From Trichomonas tenax (taxonomy: Eukaryota; Parabasalia; Trichomonadida; Trichomonadidae): a stretch of 25,682 bases of DNA. The DNA is taken from contig JALKBU010000757.1 in the NCBI GenBank assembly GCA_023091735.1, positions 1 to 25,682 on the forward strand, written 5' to 3'. Positions 16,448 through 25,682 of this stretch are shown one piece after another. Within the stretch, counting starts at the first letter, position 1. Each line of letters opens with the position of its first letter. The notes under the pieces were generated by a model that was not told where the DNA came from, searched no databases, and saw nothing but the letters and a program-made list of their open reading frames with translations. Made by a program: the position numbers and the translations under genes.

Positions 16448-19400
16448 ATGAATCAACGCTTTCCATTAAACGAATTATCCAATGTAATGTCCTGCATTAC
16501 GAACTTCAACAAACAGACGTTGAGGAGGTTTAATGAAAAGCTTCAATCGCAGAAACAGAATTTGCAAAAAAATCAATTTTCAGAAATCTTGACGTTTAAT
16601 CAATATATCATTGAGAGAATATCTACATCGCAGGTTTCTAAGGATATTGCAAACGGTTTGCTGTTTCTAATTCCATGCAATCGACTTCCAGTTGTTCCAA
16701 TCTTCGATGCGATCTCCAGAATTCATTTATACGATCGAAAAGTCAGAATAGATAAAGCAATTAAGCATCTCAGAAGAATTTTTAGCGAAGAAGTTACACA
16801 ATTAAACGCATTCGGTTCAATTTTTCAGCCAGACAAATGCTGTTACATTCATTTCCTTGTCATGGCGAACATTTTTAACAAAGCGAGCAAAAATATCAAA
16901 ATGAACATCATGGCGAATTTTGTTGCATTAGCACCAAGTTTTGATAAAAATATTCTCACTCATTTGATTCCATTCATATCGTCGATATCAACAAGTATGT
17001 TCTTCCAATACGTTCGCCCATACTTAGACTCGATGATGCTTCGTTCTCCTGATTCAATTCTTCATTATCTCCCGGATTTCATTCTGCCTTTATCTTTCTC
17101 GATAAACTATTTCCCGAAGCGTACTACGGCAAATTTCGTTGAGACACTTTGCAATTTGTGTGAATCTCAAAATAATTTTCTCGCAGAGCTCTGCCAATCA
17201 ACTCTTCCGAAAATAGCGACAAGAATTTCTCCAAAATGCATGGTTTTCAACTCAAAATCGATTATTGCTTACTTCTCTGTCATTGAACCTTCGAAAATCG
17301 CGATTGATATTGCTTTTCAGCTTCTTGATTCGAGACAATTCTCTCCTGCAGCGCGTCTTGAAATCAAATACTTCCTTAAGAGAGTCATTGAGACTAACAA
17401 ACACGAGTTTTCTGTTGACGATTTTATTTTTAATCGAATTTTACCAGAAAAAGATTACTCGTTATTATACCTCATAGCAGAAAAATGCACAGAACCTGCA
17501 AAACTCTTACAAAAAATTCAAAATATTAGCGATCCATATATTAAAATATTAAAAAACAAATTCAACAATGCAATTCCACGTGAATCGGATCTCTCGGCAT
17601 TGGTGATTCCAAAGACACTTAAAGAAATGAACAAAATCGATATAAATGTTTTGACAAATTTGTTTTCATCGCTTTACACAACATATCCCGAAATAACTGC
17701 TCGTGGATTGATTTCAGCATTATCGTTGTCGTTATATCCTTCTGAGATCTTTCAGTGCTTAAAGAAATGTCTCGCTGAATATAATCAAGTATTTGTTAAT
17801 AATGTTATTTCATCATTTAGAGCACGCAGCCCACAAGTATTACGTATGTTGGAATTAAATCCAGCATATTTCGATCAATTAAATGTTCAGCAAAAGTCAT
17901 TATTATTAATCGCAGGATATGACATTGATGATGATAACCCAGCATTCGTAAAAAGCGTTTTAAGTGTCACGGATGGAGATTGGGGAAAACAAACAAATCA
18001 AATTCTTGTTCAATTGATTAATCGACCAAATTGCCACATCGAGATAGTAAAAGAACTGTCAAAAGTTCCAATTGATAAGAAGTACATTCAGTGCTATTCA
18101 AATATTATCAAAACATTCAACATTGATTCAGATCGAAATCTTATTGAAAGAATTTTCCATAATAAGCAAAATGACAATCTCAATGAAGCATTTATCGAGG
18201 ATATATTAGAATTACTACCGCACTATTCAACATGCGCAAAGATTCTATCGAAAACACTCAACAATATTTCTCATATCGATATGATCAGTCGCACAGTAAT
18301 TAATTCATGTATTCCACAGCAGATGGTTATAAAGGAGTTCGATTTCATCCTCTTCTTCCCATTCATGAAACACTTATTGTCAGAAAAAGACTATATCTCG
18401 AAAGCAGCTGCTCGTTTATTAGGACAATTCTCATATATCGAATTTGATCATTCTGCTTTATTTACGAATGTTGTCGAACACGGTGATGATGAATCTGTCG
18501 TTAACTTTATTATCAAATCGAAGCTTGATGACCACACATCAACAGAAATTGCAAAAGTTCTTTCAAGAACACGCGAAATCGCTGAAGTTGCATTACCATG
18601 TCTAGAGCAAAACGAAAAATTCATGAATTCTCTTCCTGTTTGCATTTTGACTTTATACAACCTTTATTCATCATTCCTACCAAAGTTCAAAGATTATCTT
18701 TCTTTAATGGTTGGTTATCAACTTGAAAATGAAATCAATACTTGTGGAGCTATTTCTGCTGCTCTTGAAAATGCTCCAAATTATGTTTCGCAATTCGATG
18801 ATAACATTGAATTGTTACTGGAAAACGCCAAAATCTATCCAGGAATAGTTGTTAAGATTCTTGCAAACTTGAACAGTTTCAAGACAAACACATACAAAAT
18901 AACAAAAGTAGTATTCGATATGAAGATCACAGACTTCGATCCAAATGATTTCAACAGACTTTTAATACCAAAGGTTACTCAAAAATATCCTGAAGATGTT
19001 ATTGATTTTTACTTCTCAAAACCAGACTTTGTTCATATCCACAAAGATACATTTAAGTGCTTGAAAGCTGCTTTTATGAACTCAAGACGTCCAGAACAGC
19101 AGCTTCTTGATCTCCTTGAAAATTATTTAACTCTCGAGTCATCAGACAGAACAATTGCTGTAGTTCTTGATTGCATGAGTGTTTTACAAGTTCAAGCACC
19201 GAAAATGCTTCTCAAACATTCAACACACATCGTTGAAGGTGCTGACAAGTATGCCATTCCTTTCGTTGCTTTGCACTTCCATTTCGCGAATATTCCAAAC
19301 AAAGAGAATTTACTTAAAGATTGGATTACTTCTCCTAAATCCAAAATCAACAAAATTGGTTTGGAAACATTCAGATATATTTTCCTCAACGACAATGATA

Positions 19401-22400
19401 GAGAACTCGCTAACTCATTACTTCAAGAGCTTGTCAAGTATTGCGATAATCCTGATCCATCAATCGTTCAAGCCGCAAACAGTGCATTAAATACAGATGC
19501 TTCATCTTTGGGAATTGATGCTTTGGATCAAATTGTTCCATCACTTATGAAGTTATTAACAACGCAATTAACAAGAAGAGCAGAAACAGCAATTATCAAT
19601 GTATTGTTATCTGTAGGAAAAAGATTCCCAGATCTGTTTTTGAACCACATTGATAATATTTTCTTGTTGATTACAATCACAGGAATTTCTCAGTCTATGG
19701 AAACATTCTTGAAGTTCTTGGACAGAATATTGTTTGAAAGCGATTATCCAGCCTCCATTCGCATATCATTCAACAGCCTCTTGAAGAAAGAAAATCCTTC
19801 AGATGTTTTGTCATTGATGATAAAAGAAATCGATGAAATCAATGAATTCCAGAAAATCGTTATTACAGTTTTCCATTTAACAGAGAACTACCTTCAGATA
19901 TCAGATCAAACTATCAAGCTAAATGCATATCAGATCATTTCACTCCTCGATCTTCAGCCACCAGAATTAGACAAAGCCATTGATTGGTTCATATTGATTA
20001 GGAATGATCCACTGAGACACAAGATCAAAGATCATTTCAGGAATTTCGTTTCTCGTCTCTCGAAATCTAAGAAAGAACATGTGTTTGCTCAATTATGGAA
20101 AGTTGCACAAGAAGTTAGTTCATCTGGAAGCAATGGAACTGCTTTACTTCTTGGATGTCTTATTGTCGAACTCAATGATACCACTAAGATTGATTCGTTA
20201 ATTACAACACTGAAAAATACAAATAATGTCAATTTCCAAGAAACTCTATTATCAGCAATAGAACAACTCTACGAACTCAAACTTGAATCTCTTCCAAAGT
20301 ATCATATTCCGCTCCAAGAATGCATTCTTCGAACCGCTGCATCTGAATCTCTTCTTCCTCGTATTCAGTTAAGTCTTCTCAAGATTGGTGATTCATTAGG
20401 CGATAAAACAATGTCGCAGTTCATTTATAACATTGTTTTGGAACTCAGCAACAGGAAACCAGCAATTCGCGAGATGTGCATTTCCGTTTTATATGAAATG
20501 AACAGAAAATTCGGTTTCATGATGAATAACTTTTTGGATGAAAATGTTTACAAAGCTTTAATTGCAGCATTATATATATTCAACAACAACAGACAATACG
20601 ACAAAGTCCACAAAATGTTCACACATATCAAAGTTGATATTTTCAAGGGCTTTTACTCCTTGAATTGTGACTTTGATTTATATCTCGGCAGATTTCTCGC
20701 TGTTCCTGAACTCAGCAGTATGATTGTTCCTATTCTCATCAGTATATTCAACGATGACAAATATGTAATAGAAGATATTCAGAACATCGTTGAAAACTGG
20801 GCCAAGATTTCTGATTTCCAAGACATTTTTAAGACAGTCATTTGCAGCTCAACTCTCACTTCTGCAGGCATGAATATGCTTGTTCTTGCGATCAACAATA
20901 TCAATGGAATTGACGAATTCACGACCAAAGTTGCTGATGTTAGTACGAAATCTTACCATCCAAAGATCATACTAGATTCCACAACCATTGCTATGGTTTG
21001 TCAAAAGCTTATTAATGTGCCAACAAACTGCACCGATAAAGAGACAATTTCAGGTTTGTCGTTCATTTATCCATTCCTTATGGCATTCCATAAATACTCT
21101 TCGAATTCCAAAGATTCAATTGAATCGATTATGTTCAAAGGACTTGCATCAAAGAATGATATTCTTCCAATTGTTCCACCACGTGCCATGTCTCCACAGA
21201 TTGTGCATCAAAATGTTATGCCAACGCAGTCTGTTGGGCGTTCGCCAAGTTTGTTTTATAGTGATCAACCAAATCCAAACCAGGCACCAAGAGATACAGA
21301 ACAAGAGCATTCACTGCTTTCTAAAACTCTTAGAGAAGCTTTCGTTAAAGTTGGAACTTTGTATGCTGGAAAGGAGCTCAAGAATTATCCTTTGAGTGAA
21401 ATGTTGATGATAGATTTGCTGAATTACATGTCAGAATATAATGTTGAATTCTTTATTAACGATGACATGCCATTCGATTTCTTCGTTCGTTTCTTTGATT
21501 TAATGTTCTCAACACAGCACGAGCAGTACAAGAAATGCGCGGAAACAGTCAATAAAGTACTCACTAACTTACCTGATATCGAATACAAGTTCATATTCGT
21601 TGAAACAATGTCGAAATACTTCATTTCATTCAAACCACGATCAGTCACACGAACAAGCATCATCCCCAATGAAATTATCATCACCATTATCGAAAAGATA
21701 TTCTTACCATCAGGAAGCTTTTACGTAATTCATGCAGCAAACTTCTTTATGGCAACATTCCCATATATCAAAGAGAACATCAAAGAGAAATATGCTGCGC
21801 CAATCTGCACATACATGTTATCTGCTTTGGTTAACGATTCAACTTTATCCTGTGATAAGAGACCTTATCTGGACATCTTCACTGCTATTTCATATTTCTT
21901 TTCATTCTTCGATGAGAGCCTTGGCATCGCAACATTGATGACATGTCTCAACTATATCAAAAGATACAATGACATCAAATACATTAGATGTGATCTTCTT
22001 AATATTGTTGACAGAATTATTGAAAGTTACAGTAATGCAAATTATGTCATTCTCCTCTTGAGTCAGCAACTTGGACCCAACTGCCCATTCATCATTTTAG
22101 AAGCCATCTCTCATGCGCTTGGCACAGCAACACTTTCACTTCCACAAGAATTCCTTGGAAAGCTTTGGAAAGAAGTCTCTGTTCTTTATAATAGGAAGCT
22201 TGAAGATGAAAAATTCCATTGCTTTATTGCAAAGATTGGAGCACAAATTATCAATTTATGTGATAGCAAAGATTACTTCGACATCGTCAAATTACTTTTC
22301 GAGCCATCTGGTGGCGAAATCGATATGGCCGTTGTTTCTATTTTCTACTCTAATCTTCGAACACCAGCAAACTTCGTTCATGAGGAAGCAATTAAAACAG

Positions 22401-22804
22401 TCAAGAAATACATTTACGATTCATCAAGGATCATCGAAATCTTACAAATTTCTCAAGTGTTAACAGACATTGGCGTCTTAACAAACAAGGAACGAATGGT
22501 ATTTTTAGTGCGTTCATTATTCACAAGTGGCTATGCCATCCCAATGATGTGTTATCAGGAACTCAAGCGACTCGCACCAGAGATTCGTGAGATGGATATT
22601 AAAGATGCAGGCGTTCTTGTCTCTGGTATTTACTTTGCATCAACATCAAATTCAAATCAACAGTTGAAGGAGTTTGCAAGAAGCACACTCAGAGAAATTC
22701 TTGTTGCTTCTGGTCCTGATGCTGAACGTGCAAAAGCCTTCAAAGAGGAATATTTCGCAAGTATCGATCAAACTCTTGTTGCAGCTCTCAACAAGCTCAC
22801 ATAA
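16448..22804 (+). CDS. Giant HEAT/ARM-like helical repeat protein (2118 aa), family not identified
   Basis: A single uninterrupted frame of 2118 residues with an ATG start. Nearly the whole length is a succession of amphipathic helix pairs of about 35-40 residues with Leu/Ile/Phe cores, the pattern of HEAT or armadillo solenoids. The only clear break is a Pro/Ser/Gln-rich linker at about residues 1575-1620 (PPRAMSPQIVHQ, then SVGRSPSLFYSDQPNPNQAP), probably a flexible, phosphorylatable hinge, after which about 500 more helical residues follow. No kinase, GTPase or membrane segment is seen. Proteins of this size and build include GCN1, HEATR1/UTP10, MROH and TOG-domain proteins; I find no diagnostic motif for any. 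It is most likely a large scaffold. No clear TCA initiator precedes the ATG; TACTTTTTTT directly before it is a weak variant. Confidence 0.75.
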   Translation: MNQRFPLNELSNVMSCITNFNKQTLRRFNEKLQSQKQNLQKNQFSEILTFNQYIIERISTSQVSKDIANGLLFLIPCNRLPVVPIFDAISRIHLYDRKVRIDKAIKHLRRIFSEEVTQLNAFGSIFQPDKCCYIHFLVMANIFNKASKNIKMNIMANFVALAPSFDKNILTHLIPFISSISTSMFFQYVRPYLDSMMLRSPDSILHYLPDFILPLSFSINYFPKRTTANFVETLCNLCESQNNFLAELCQSTLPKIATRISPKCMVFNSKSIIAYFSVIEPSKIAIDIAFQLLDSRQFSPAARLEIKYFLKRVIETNKHEFSVDDFIFNRILPEKDYSLLYLIAEKCTEPAKLLQKIQNISDPYIKILKNKFNNAIPRESDLSALVIPKTLKEMNKIDINVLTNLFSSLYTTYPEITARGLISALSLSLYPSEIFQCLKKCLAEYNQVFVNNVISSFRARSPQVLRMLELNPAYFDQLNVQQKSLLLIAGYDIDDDNPAFVKSVLSVTDGDWGKQTNQILVQLINRPNCHIEIVKELSKVPIDKKYIQCYSNIIKTFNIDSDRNLIERIFHNKQNDNLNEAFIEDILELLPHYSTCAKILSKTLNNISHIDMISRTVINSCIPQQMVIKEFDFILFFPFMKHLLSEKDYISKAAARLLGQFSYIEFDHSALFTNVVEHGDDESVVNFIIKSKLDDHTSTEIAKVLSRTREIAEVALPCLEQNEKFMNSLPVCILTLYNLYSSFLPKFKDYLSLMVGYQLENEINTCGAISAALENAPNYVSQFDDNIELLLENAKIYPGIVVKILANLNSFKTNTYKITKVVFDMKITDFDPNDFNRLLIPKVTQKYPEDVIDFYFSKPDFVHIHKDTFKCLKAAFMNSRRPEQQLLDLLENYLTLESSDRTIAVVLDCMSVLQVQAPKMLLKHSTHIVEGADKYAIPFVALHFHFANIPNKENLLKDWITSPKSKINKIGLETFRYIFLNDNDRELANSLLQELVKYCDNPDPSIVQAANSALNTDASSLGIDALDQIVPSLMKLLTTQLTRRAETAIINVLLSVGKRFPDLFLNHIDNIFLLITITGISQSMETFLKFLDRILFESDYPASIRISFNSLLKKENPSDVLSLMIKEIDEINEFQKIVITVFHLTENYLQISDQTIKLNAYQIISLLDLQPPELDKAIDWFILIRNDPLRHKIKDHFRNFVSRLSKSKKEHVFAQLWKVAQEVSSSGSNGTALLLGCLIVELNDTTKIDSLITTLKNTNNVNFQETLLSAIEQLYELKLESLPKYHIPLQECILRTAASESLLPRIQLSLLKIGDSLGDKTMSQFIYNIVLELSNRKPAIREMCISVLYEMNRKFGFMMNNFLDENVYKALIAALYIFNNNRQYDKVHKMFTHIKVDIFKGFYSLNCDFDLYLGRFLAVPELSSMIVPILISIFNDDKYVIEDIQNIVENWAKISDFQDIFKTVICSSTLTSAGMNMLVLAINNINGIDEFTTKVADVSTKSYHPKIILDSTTIAMVCQKLINVPTNCTDKETISGLSFIYPFLMAFHKYSSNSKDSIESIMFKGLASKNDILPIVPPRAMSPQIVHQNVMPTQSVGRSPSLFYSDQPNPNQAPRDTEQEHSLLSKTLREAFVKVGTLYAGKELKNYPLSEMLMIDLLNYMSEYNVEFFINDDMPFDFFVRFFDLMFSTQHEQYKKCAETVNKVLTNLPDIEYKFIFVETMSKYFISFKPRSVTRTSIIPNEIIITIIEKIFLPSGSFYVIHAANFFMATFPYIKENIKEKYAAPICTYMLSALVNDSTLSCDKRPYLDIFTAISYFFSFFDESLGIATLMTCLNYIKRYNDIKYIRCDLLNIVDRIIESYSNANYVILLLSQQLGPNCPFIILEAISHALGTATLSLPQEFLGKLWKEVSVLYNRKLEDEKFHCFIAKIGAQIINLCDSKDYFDIVKLLFEPSGGEIDMAVVSIFYSNLRTPANFVHEEAIKTVKKYIYDSSRIIEILQISQVLTDIGVLTNKERMVFLVRSLFTSGYAIPMMCYQELKRLAPEIREMDIKDAGVLVSGIYFASTSNSNQQLKEFARSTLREILVASGPDAERAKAFKEEYFASIDQTLVAALNKLT

Positions 22805-23097
22805 TTCTTTTTATATTAATTTTTGTATTATTTATATCTATATTTGTAAATCGGTTTAATAATGTTTATATTTTAACTAAATCTATTCTCTTTCCTCAAA
22901 AATGTTTTATTGATCCTAACTCAATCATTTTTATCAATTGATAACATAAAATGTAATTAAAAAACATCGGTGATCAATAGAACATCTGAATTTTCATAAC
23001 ATGATTGAATTGAAAATATTATATTTTCAGATCAATTGACGATATCGAATCATCATTATTTTGAATACAAATAAAGACATTTTGATAAAATAAAGAC
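22805..23097. other. 3' flank of the giant gene, no gene seen
   Basis: AT-rich, with several TTGTAT/TTTGT runs just after the stop, as also seen after the genes ending at 4993 and 11219, which may be part of the 3'-end signal. Nothing codable. Confidence 0.5.
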
Positions 23098-23379
23098 GTG
23101 ATTAATAGTGTTCATTATAGTCCACCTATTATTATTAGGAAAGATAATGATGATATAGATTTAACTCTATCAGCATTTGATCGAAAAACCATAAGCTTTC
23201 TAAAGAAGAAGTTTCAACAAAACCTGCTTTTTGATTATGCTAAGTTTATAATTTTTGTTCATCACAAAACACAGGACTCAAATTTAGTATTGACTCTACT
23301 TATTCTGCTTGCTTCATCCTTTATTGATCAGCTGGATTGCGTGTCCACACGCTGCCTTTCGGGTGATTTGTCTCGCTGA
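23098..23379 (+). pseudogene. ORF remnant without ATG, unknown family
   Basis: An open frame of 93 codons lacking an ATG (it begins at a GTG just after an in-frame stop). The first 80 codons look coding-like, mixed polar and hydrophobic (NDDIDLTLSAFDRKTISFLK, then a Leu-rich stretch). Near 23330 composition changes abruptly to GC-richer DNA and the frame becomes Cys/Arg-rich, as if an unrelated segment had been joined. I do not recognise the family. It could be a decayed host-gene fragment or chance. Confidence 0.25.
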
Positions 23380-23465
23380 ACTCGTGGAAGAAAGTCTGTC
23401 AGATGATCTAACAGCGTTACGGAGCGTGCTTTATTCGAGCTCCAAGCGGAAAGTAAATGACAGCT
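23330..23465. other. GC-rich island of foreign-looking composition
   Basis: About 135 bp visibly richer in G and C than anything nearby and open in several frames on both strands (for example AFRVICLAELVEESLSDDLT on plus, 23355-23420). No family recognised. It could be a fragment of a dispersed repeat. Confidence 0.4.
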
Positions 23466-23557
23466 CATCGAGAACACCATAATCGAAGAGATGCTCCATA
23501 TTTTTTGTGATTTTTTCCCCTGAATTTTTAAACGTGCGCTGATTTTACGTGGAATGA

Positions 23558-23679
23558 GCCTTAGAGCGGGTAGTTGCTCCCCCTCAAAAATTTTATCTTT
23601 TACTCAGAATTGACTTAGTCTGTTAGGTAAAAAATTACGTACGGGCGCGCTCTCTAAGGCGAATTTCTCGCTCTAAGGC
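23558..23679. repeat. Inverted repeat GCCTTAGAGCG / CGCTCTAAGGC, possible MITE
   Basis: A perfect 11-bp inverted pair at 23558-23568 and 23669-23679, about 100 bp apart, with weaker similarity extending outward (TACGTGGAATGA versus GCGTGTAAATA). A further CTCTAAGGC sits at 23652-23660. It may be the ends of a small non-autonomous element of about 150 bp. Confidence 0.45.
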
Positions 23680-23692
23680 TATTTACACGCCT

Positions 23693-24614
23693 TTATGCAT
23701 ATGATAAACAAGGAGGTAAATTGATTTTGCTTAAACTTTGGCAATACCAGAAAGTACACCATTCAATTATAGTAACACTGTTTGGAATTTTAAGCTTATT
23801 TAAACTGCTGTAAACAAAACTAGTATATTTAAAAGTATTAAGCTGCGGAAGAAAAACTATTTCCCCTTGAAAAGTGCTTGGAAAGCTATATAACTGTGTC
23901 ATATCTTTGTTGTATAAACATTTATTGAAAACAGAAAAAGCTGATGAAGATCCTTCTGCAATGAATTCTTTCAATTCAAATATATATTGGAGAGAATAAT
24001 ATGCTATGAATGTAATAGAAGACGGTAAATATATTCGTGCGACATGAGTGTATTTAAGAACATTATTGCCAATGACTAATATTCCTTCATTGAATCTGAA
24101 TTCTGGTAGATTCATGCTCGAAAAAGCTCCGGATTCTCTCCATTCACCATTTATAAATCGAAGTGATGATGGGAGATTAACACTATGGCATGAAATATAA
24201 GTAAAAGCCGAATCGTCTATTATCTATAATACAGAATTTATTGGAAATATTAATGTTGATAGAGAATAACAATGAAAAAATTAAAATTTTCCAATAACAA
24301 CAAGTTTAGAACAATTCGAGAAATCAGCTTTTTGAATGTTAGAACATTGATAGAATGCATAATTACAGATATGTGTCAGTGATGATGGACTTTCGAAGTA
24401 TATGTTTCGAAGAGAAAGTTTGCAATTTTTCGCGAAGTTATCAGTCTCTGTTACGTTGAATATCTCTTTAGTCTGTGATGGAACAGCATACGAAACTACA
24501 TCATTTGGAATATATTATGACGCTATTGAATATTCCTATAATGAAAATGAAGCATTTTCATTAAAAATGACACATTTTATTACTTTACATGACAAAATGA
24601 TAATTACATGACAT
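23693..24614 (-). pseudogene. BspA-like leucine-rich-repeat surface protein, decayed
   Basis: One minus-strand frame carries a BspA/TpLRR-type (LRR_5) protein interrupted by stops at 24536, 24515, 24281 and 24224, and a frameshift near 24580 separates it from the likely original ATG at 24614. Repeats are unmistakable: SPSSLTHICNYAFYQCSNIQ (about 24396-24337), IYLPSSITFIAYYSLQYIFE, KLKIPNSVTIIEWCTFWYCQ and SLSKINLPPCL. The last 140 codons (24115-23693) remain open. Intact relatives form a large trichomonad family of surface or secreted proteins thought to act in host-cell or bacterial contact. The surviving tail has no C-terminal transmembrane anchor and ends directly after a repeat, so the 3' part is also lost. 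It neighbours other debris. Confidence 0.85.
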
Positions 24615-24972
24615 AATTTAACCTTAATTAATCCATGTCCCTGCGAGAATAAATATATAACAAGAAAAGGTTTTATGATATTTTGTATCAAAATCAAGCC
24701 AAAACGATATCAATATTTTGATCATTCTTGATTGAAGCCGAATAAACGAGAGTTGGACAAAAGTGTGCTATCGTCTTTTATCTGCCATGTAAAGTGTCAA
24801 AACTTTAAAAACGATTTTTTTATTTTTGGGCATGGCCTAATCACTAATTGTTGAACTATGCACCTTATTGATGCAGGTTTGTGTTGGGTACAATATTCTG
24901 TCAAACGAAAAGTGATACTTTACATGTCAAATTTGATAGATGAATCTGACATATAATAAAAAGGGTGTGACT
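24615..24972. other. Non-coding stretch with a 10-bp inverted repeat
   Basis: No gene. CATGTAAAGT (24786-24795) and ACTTTACATG (24917-24926) are inverted, with similarity reaching 14 of 16 bases when extended, about 120 bp apart; a small non-autonomous element is possible. Confidence 0.4.
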
Positions 24973-25131
24973 TCATGAAAAAATAATTGCCAGCATCTCA
25001 ACGACAGCATGAGGATGGGTCCACATGGTGTCTTTGAGACAATCGCAGCTAGTTTTTGCTACACCATCTTCTTTTGGTTCATCTATTACTTTAATTTCAT
25101 TGTCAGAAAGTTTCTGAATTACAATTTTCAT
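24973..25131 (-). CDS. 52-residue ORF overlapping the next gene's end
   Basis: ATG at 25131, TGA at 24975-24973. It begins MKIVIQKLSDNEIKVIDEPK, contains a Cys-Asp-Cys (29-31) and a Trp-Thr-His-Pro-His segment, and ends hydrophobic. It overlaps the 3' end of the 77-residue ORF by 29 bases in another frame. Composition is coding-like and unlike random AT-rich DNA. Either it is a separate small gene or, together with its neighbour, a single gene of about 120 residues split by a frameshift. Family unknown. Confidence 0.4.
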   Translation of the reverse strand: MKIVIQKLSDNEIKVIDEPKEDGVAKTSCDCLKDTMWTHPHAVVEMLAIIFS

Positions 25132-25336
25132 ATTTCGATATTAATTCACTACCTTCATTTTTAAATTGTTCCTGAATCCATTCAGGATTTAGACCACGAC
25201 CTAATCGTTGAGGTACGGATCTCTGAGCCTCAGCCGCAAAGGGGCGTATTGACTCATCTTTAGATTCTTGTTTTTCAAAGTCCTTAATTGACTTTTTAAT
25301 GTATTTATTCATTTGCTCGGATGGGATTGTTACCAT
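25103..25336 (-). CDS. 77-residue charged protein, unknown; may be the N-terminal half of a split gene
   Basis: ATG at 25336. The first 30 residues are a Lys/Glu-rich helix (MNKYIKKSIKDFEKQESKDE), followed by a distinctive RSVPQRLGRGLNPEWIQEQF segment at about residues 39-58 that looks like a conserved motif, though I cannot place it. There is no signal peptide or membrane segment. The final 10 residues overlap the 52-residue ORF. Small genes of this kind in trichomonads are often mobile-element cargo; here that is only a guess from the neighbouring debris. No TCA initiator is seen close to the ATG. Confidence 0.45.
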   Translation of the reverse strand: MVTIPSEQMNKYIKKSIKDFEKQESKDESIRPFAAEAQRSVPQRLGRGLNPEWIQEQFKNEGSELISKYENCNSETF

Positions 25337-25682
25337 CTATATATAGTTGCTTTTATACTAATTAAAATATTAAATAATAATAATAACTTAGTTTTTTTTT
25401 CCACTACATCCAAAAATATAAATTTTTATGACTTATTCATTAACCTATTCATGCGAACGGTTAATGAAATACTTGATTTAAAGAAGGATGTTTGGCGTCA
25501 CTGAATTTTCTACGCCTACTCAAACATCTCGATTTTTCTCCACCAGTATGAATATTTAAGGTCTAATTTTGGTGGCAAATGAAAAATTTTCCTATCTAAA
25601 ATGCTGTGGATATATAAAGCATGAAAAATATATTATTCAATATTATATCAAAAAAATGTCTTGATTTATTTTGATGTTAACT
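25337..25682. other. Window end, no gene seen; one perfect hairpin
   Basis: TTCATTAACC (25436-25445) and GGTTAATGAA (25459-25468) form a perfect 10-bp inverted repeat around a 13-nt loop. No ATG-initiated gene is supported. Confidence 0.5.

Noticed and set aside
25313..25504. 63-codon plus-strand ORF at the window end
   Set aside because: It begins at a TTG, overlaps the start of the minus-strand 77-residue gene and contains the hairpin; no supporting motif.
1..25682. CRISPR array, tRNA or rRNA genes, introns
   Set aside because: No regularly spaced repeats, no tRNA T-loop/anticodon pattern and no rRNA core were seen; no trichomonad-type intron 3' motif (ACTAACACACAG) was found, and the long genes are uninterrupted.

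Overview
This AT-rich window looks like nuclear DNA of a trichomonad (Parabasalia: Trichomonas or Tritrichomonas). The grounds are long intron-free eukaryotic genes (WDR17-like, prenyltransferase alpha, CK2 alpha), candidate TCA-type initiators 10-21 nt before several start codons, a decayed BspA-like leucine-rich-repeat gene, and scraps that look like Maverick/Polinton DNA (an integrase tail and a small basic amphipathic protein). I cannot settle the genus or species from sequence alone.

Layout. 1-950: three small genes that look mobile or virus-like, namely a divergent pair with mirror-image promoters (113-220 minus, 283-552 plus) and a frameshifted gene (690-946 minus). 1178-1238: a strong hairpin. 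1496-4993 (+): WDR17-like protein. 5277-6182 (+): protein prenyltransferase alpha subunit. 6567-7121 (-): N-myristoylation-type degenerate EF-hand protein. 7323-7430: a 108-bp palindromic MITE-like element. 7576-8907 (-): coiled-coil protein. 9933-11219 (+): a protein with repeated FKPKI-type motifs. 11879-12586 (-): the broken tail of a Maverick-type integrase. 13286-14635 (+): armadillo-like protein, convergent with CK2 alpha (14673-15692, -). 16448-22804 (+): a 2118-residue helical-repeat protein. 22805-25682: accessory debris, comprising an ORF remnant, a GC-richer island with an inverted repeat, a BspA-like pseudogene (23693-24614, -) and two overlapping small ORFs (24973-25336, -).

The intact genes look like single-copy housekeeping or cytoskeletal genes with independent promoters; I see no operon logic. 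FTase/GGTase alpha and the myristoylation-type EF-hand protein both concern lipid-anchored signalling, but their adjacency may be chance. The accessory parts are several unlinked relics, not one complete mobile element: no DNA polymerase B, packaging ATPase, protease or major capsid gene is visible. Two start codons (CK2 alpha and the coiled-coil gene) were moved downstream from non-ATG ORF ends to the first ATG, and the armadillo gene was moved to an ATG just behind an initiator-like sequence.
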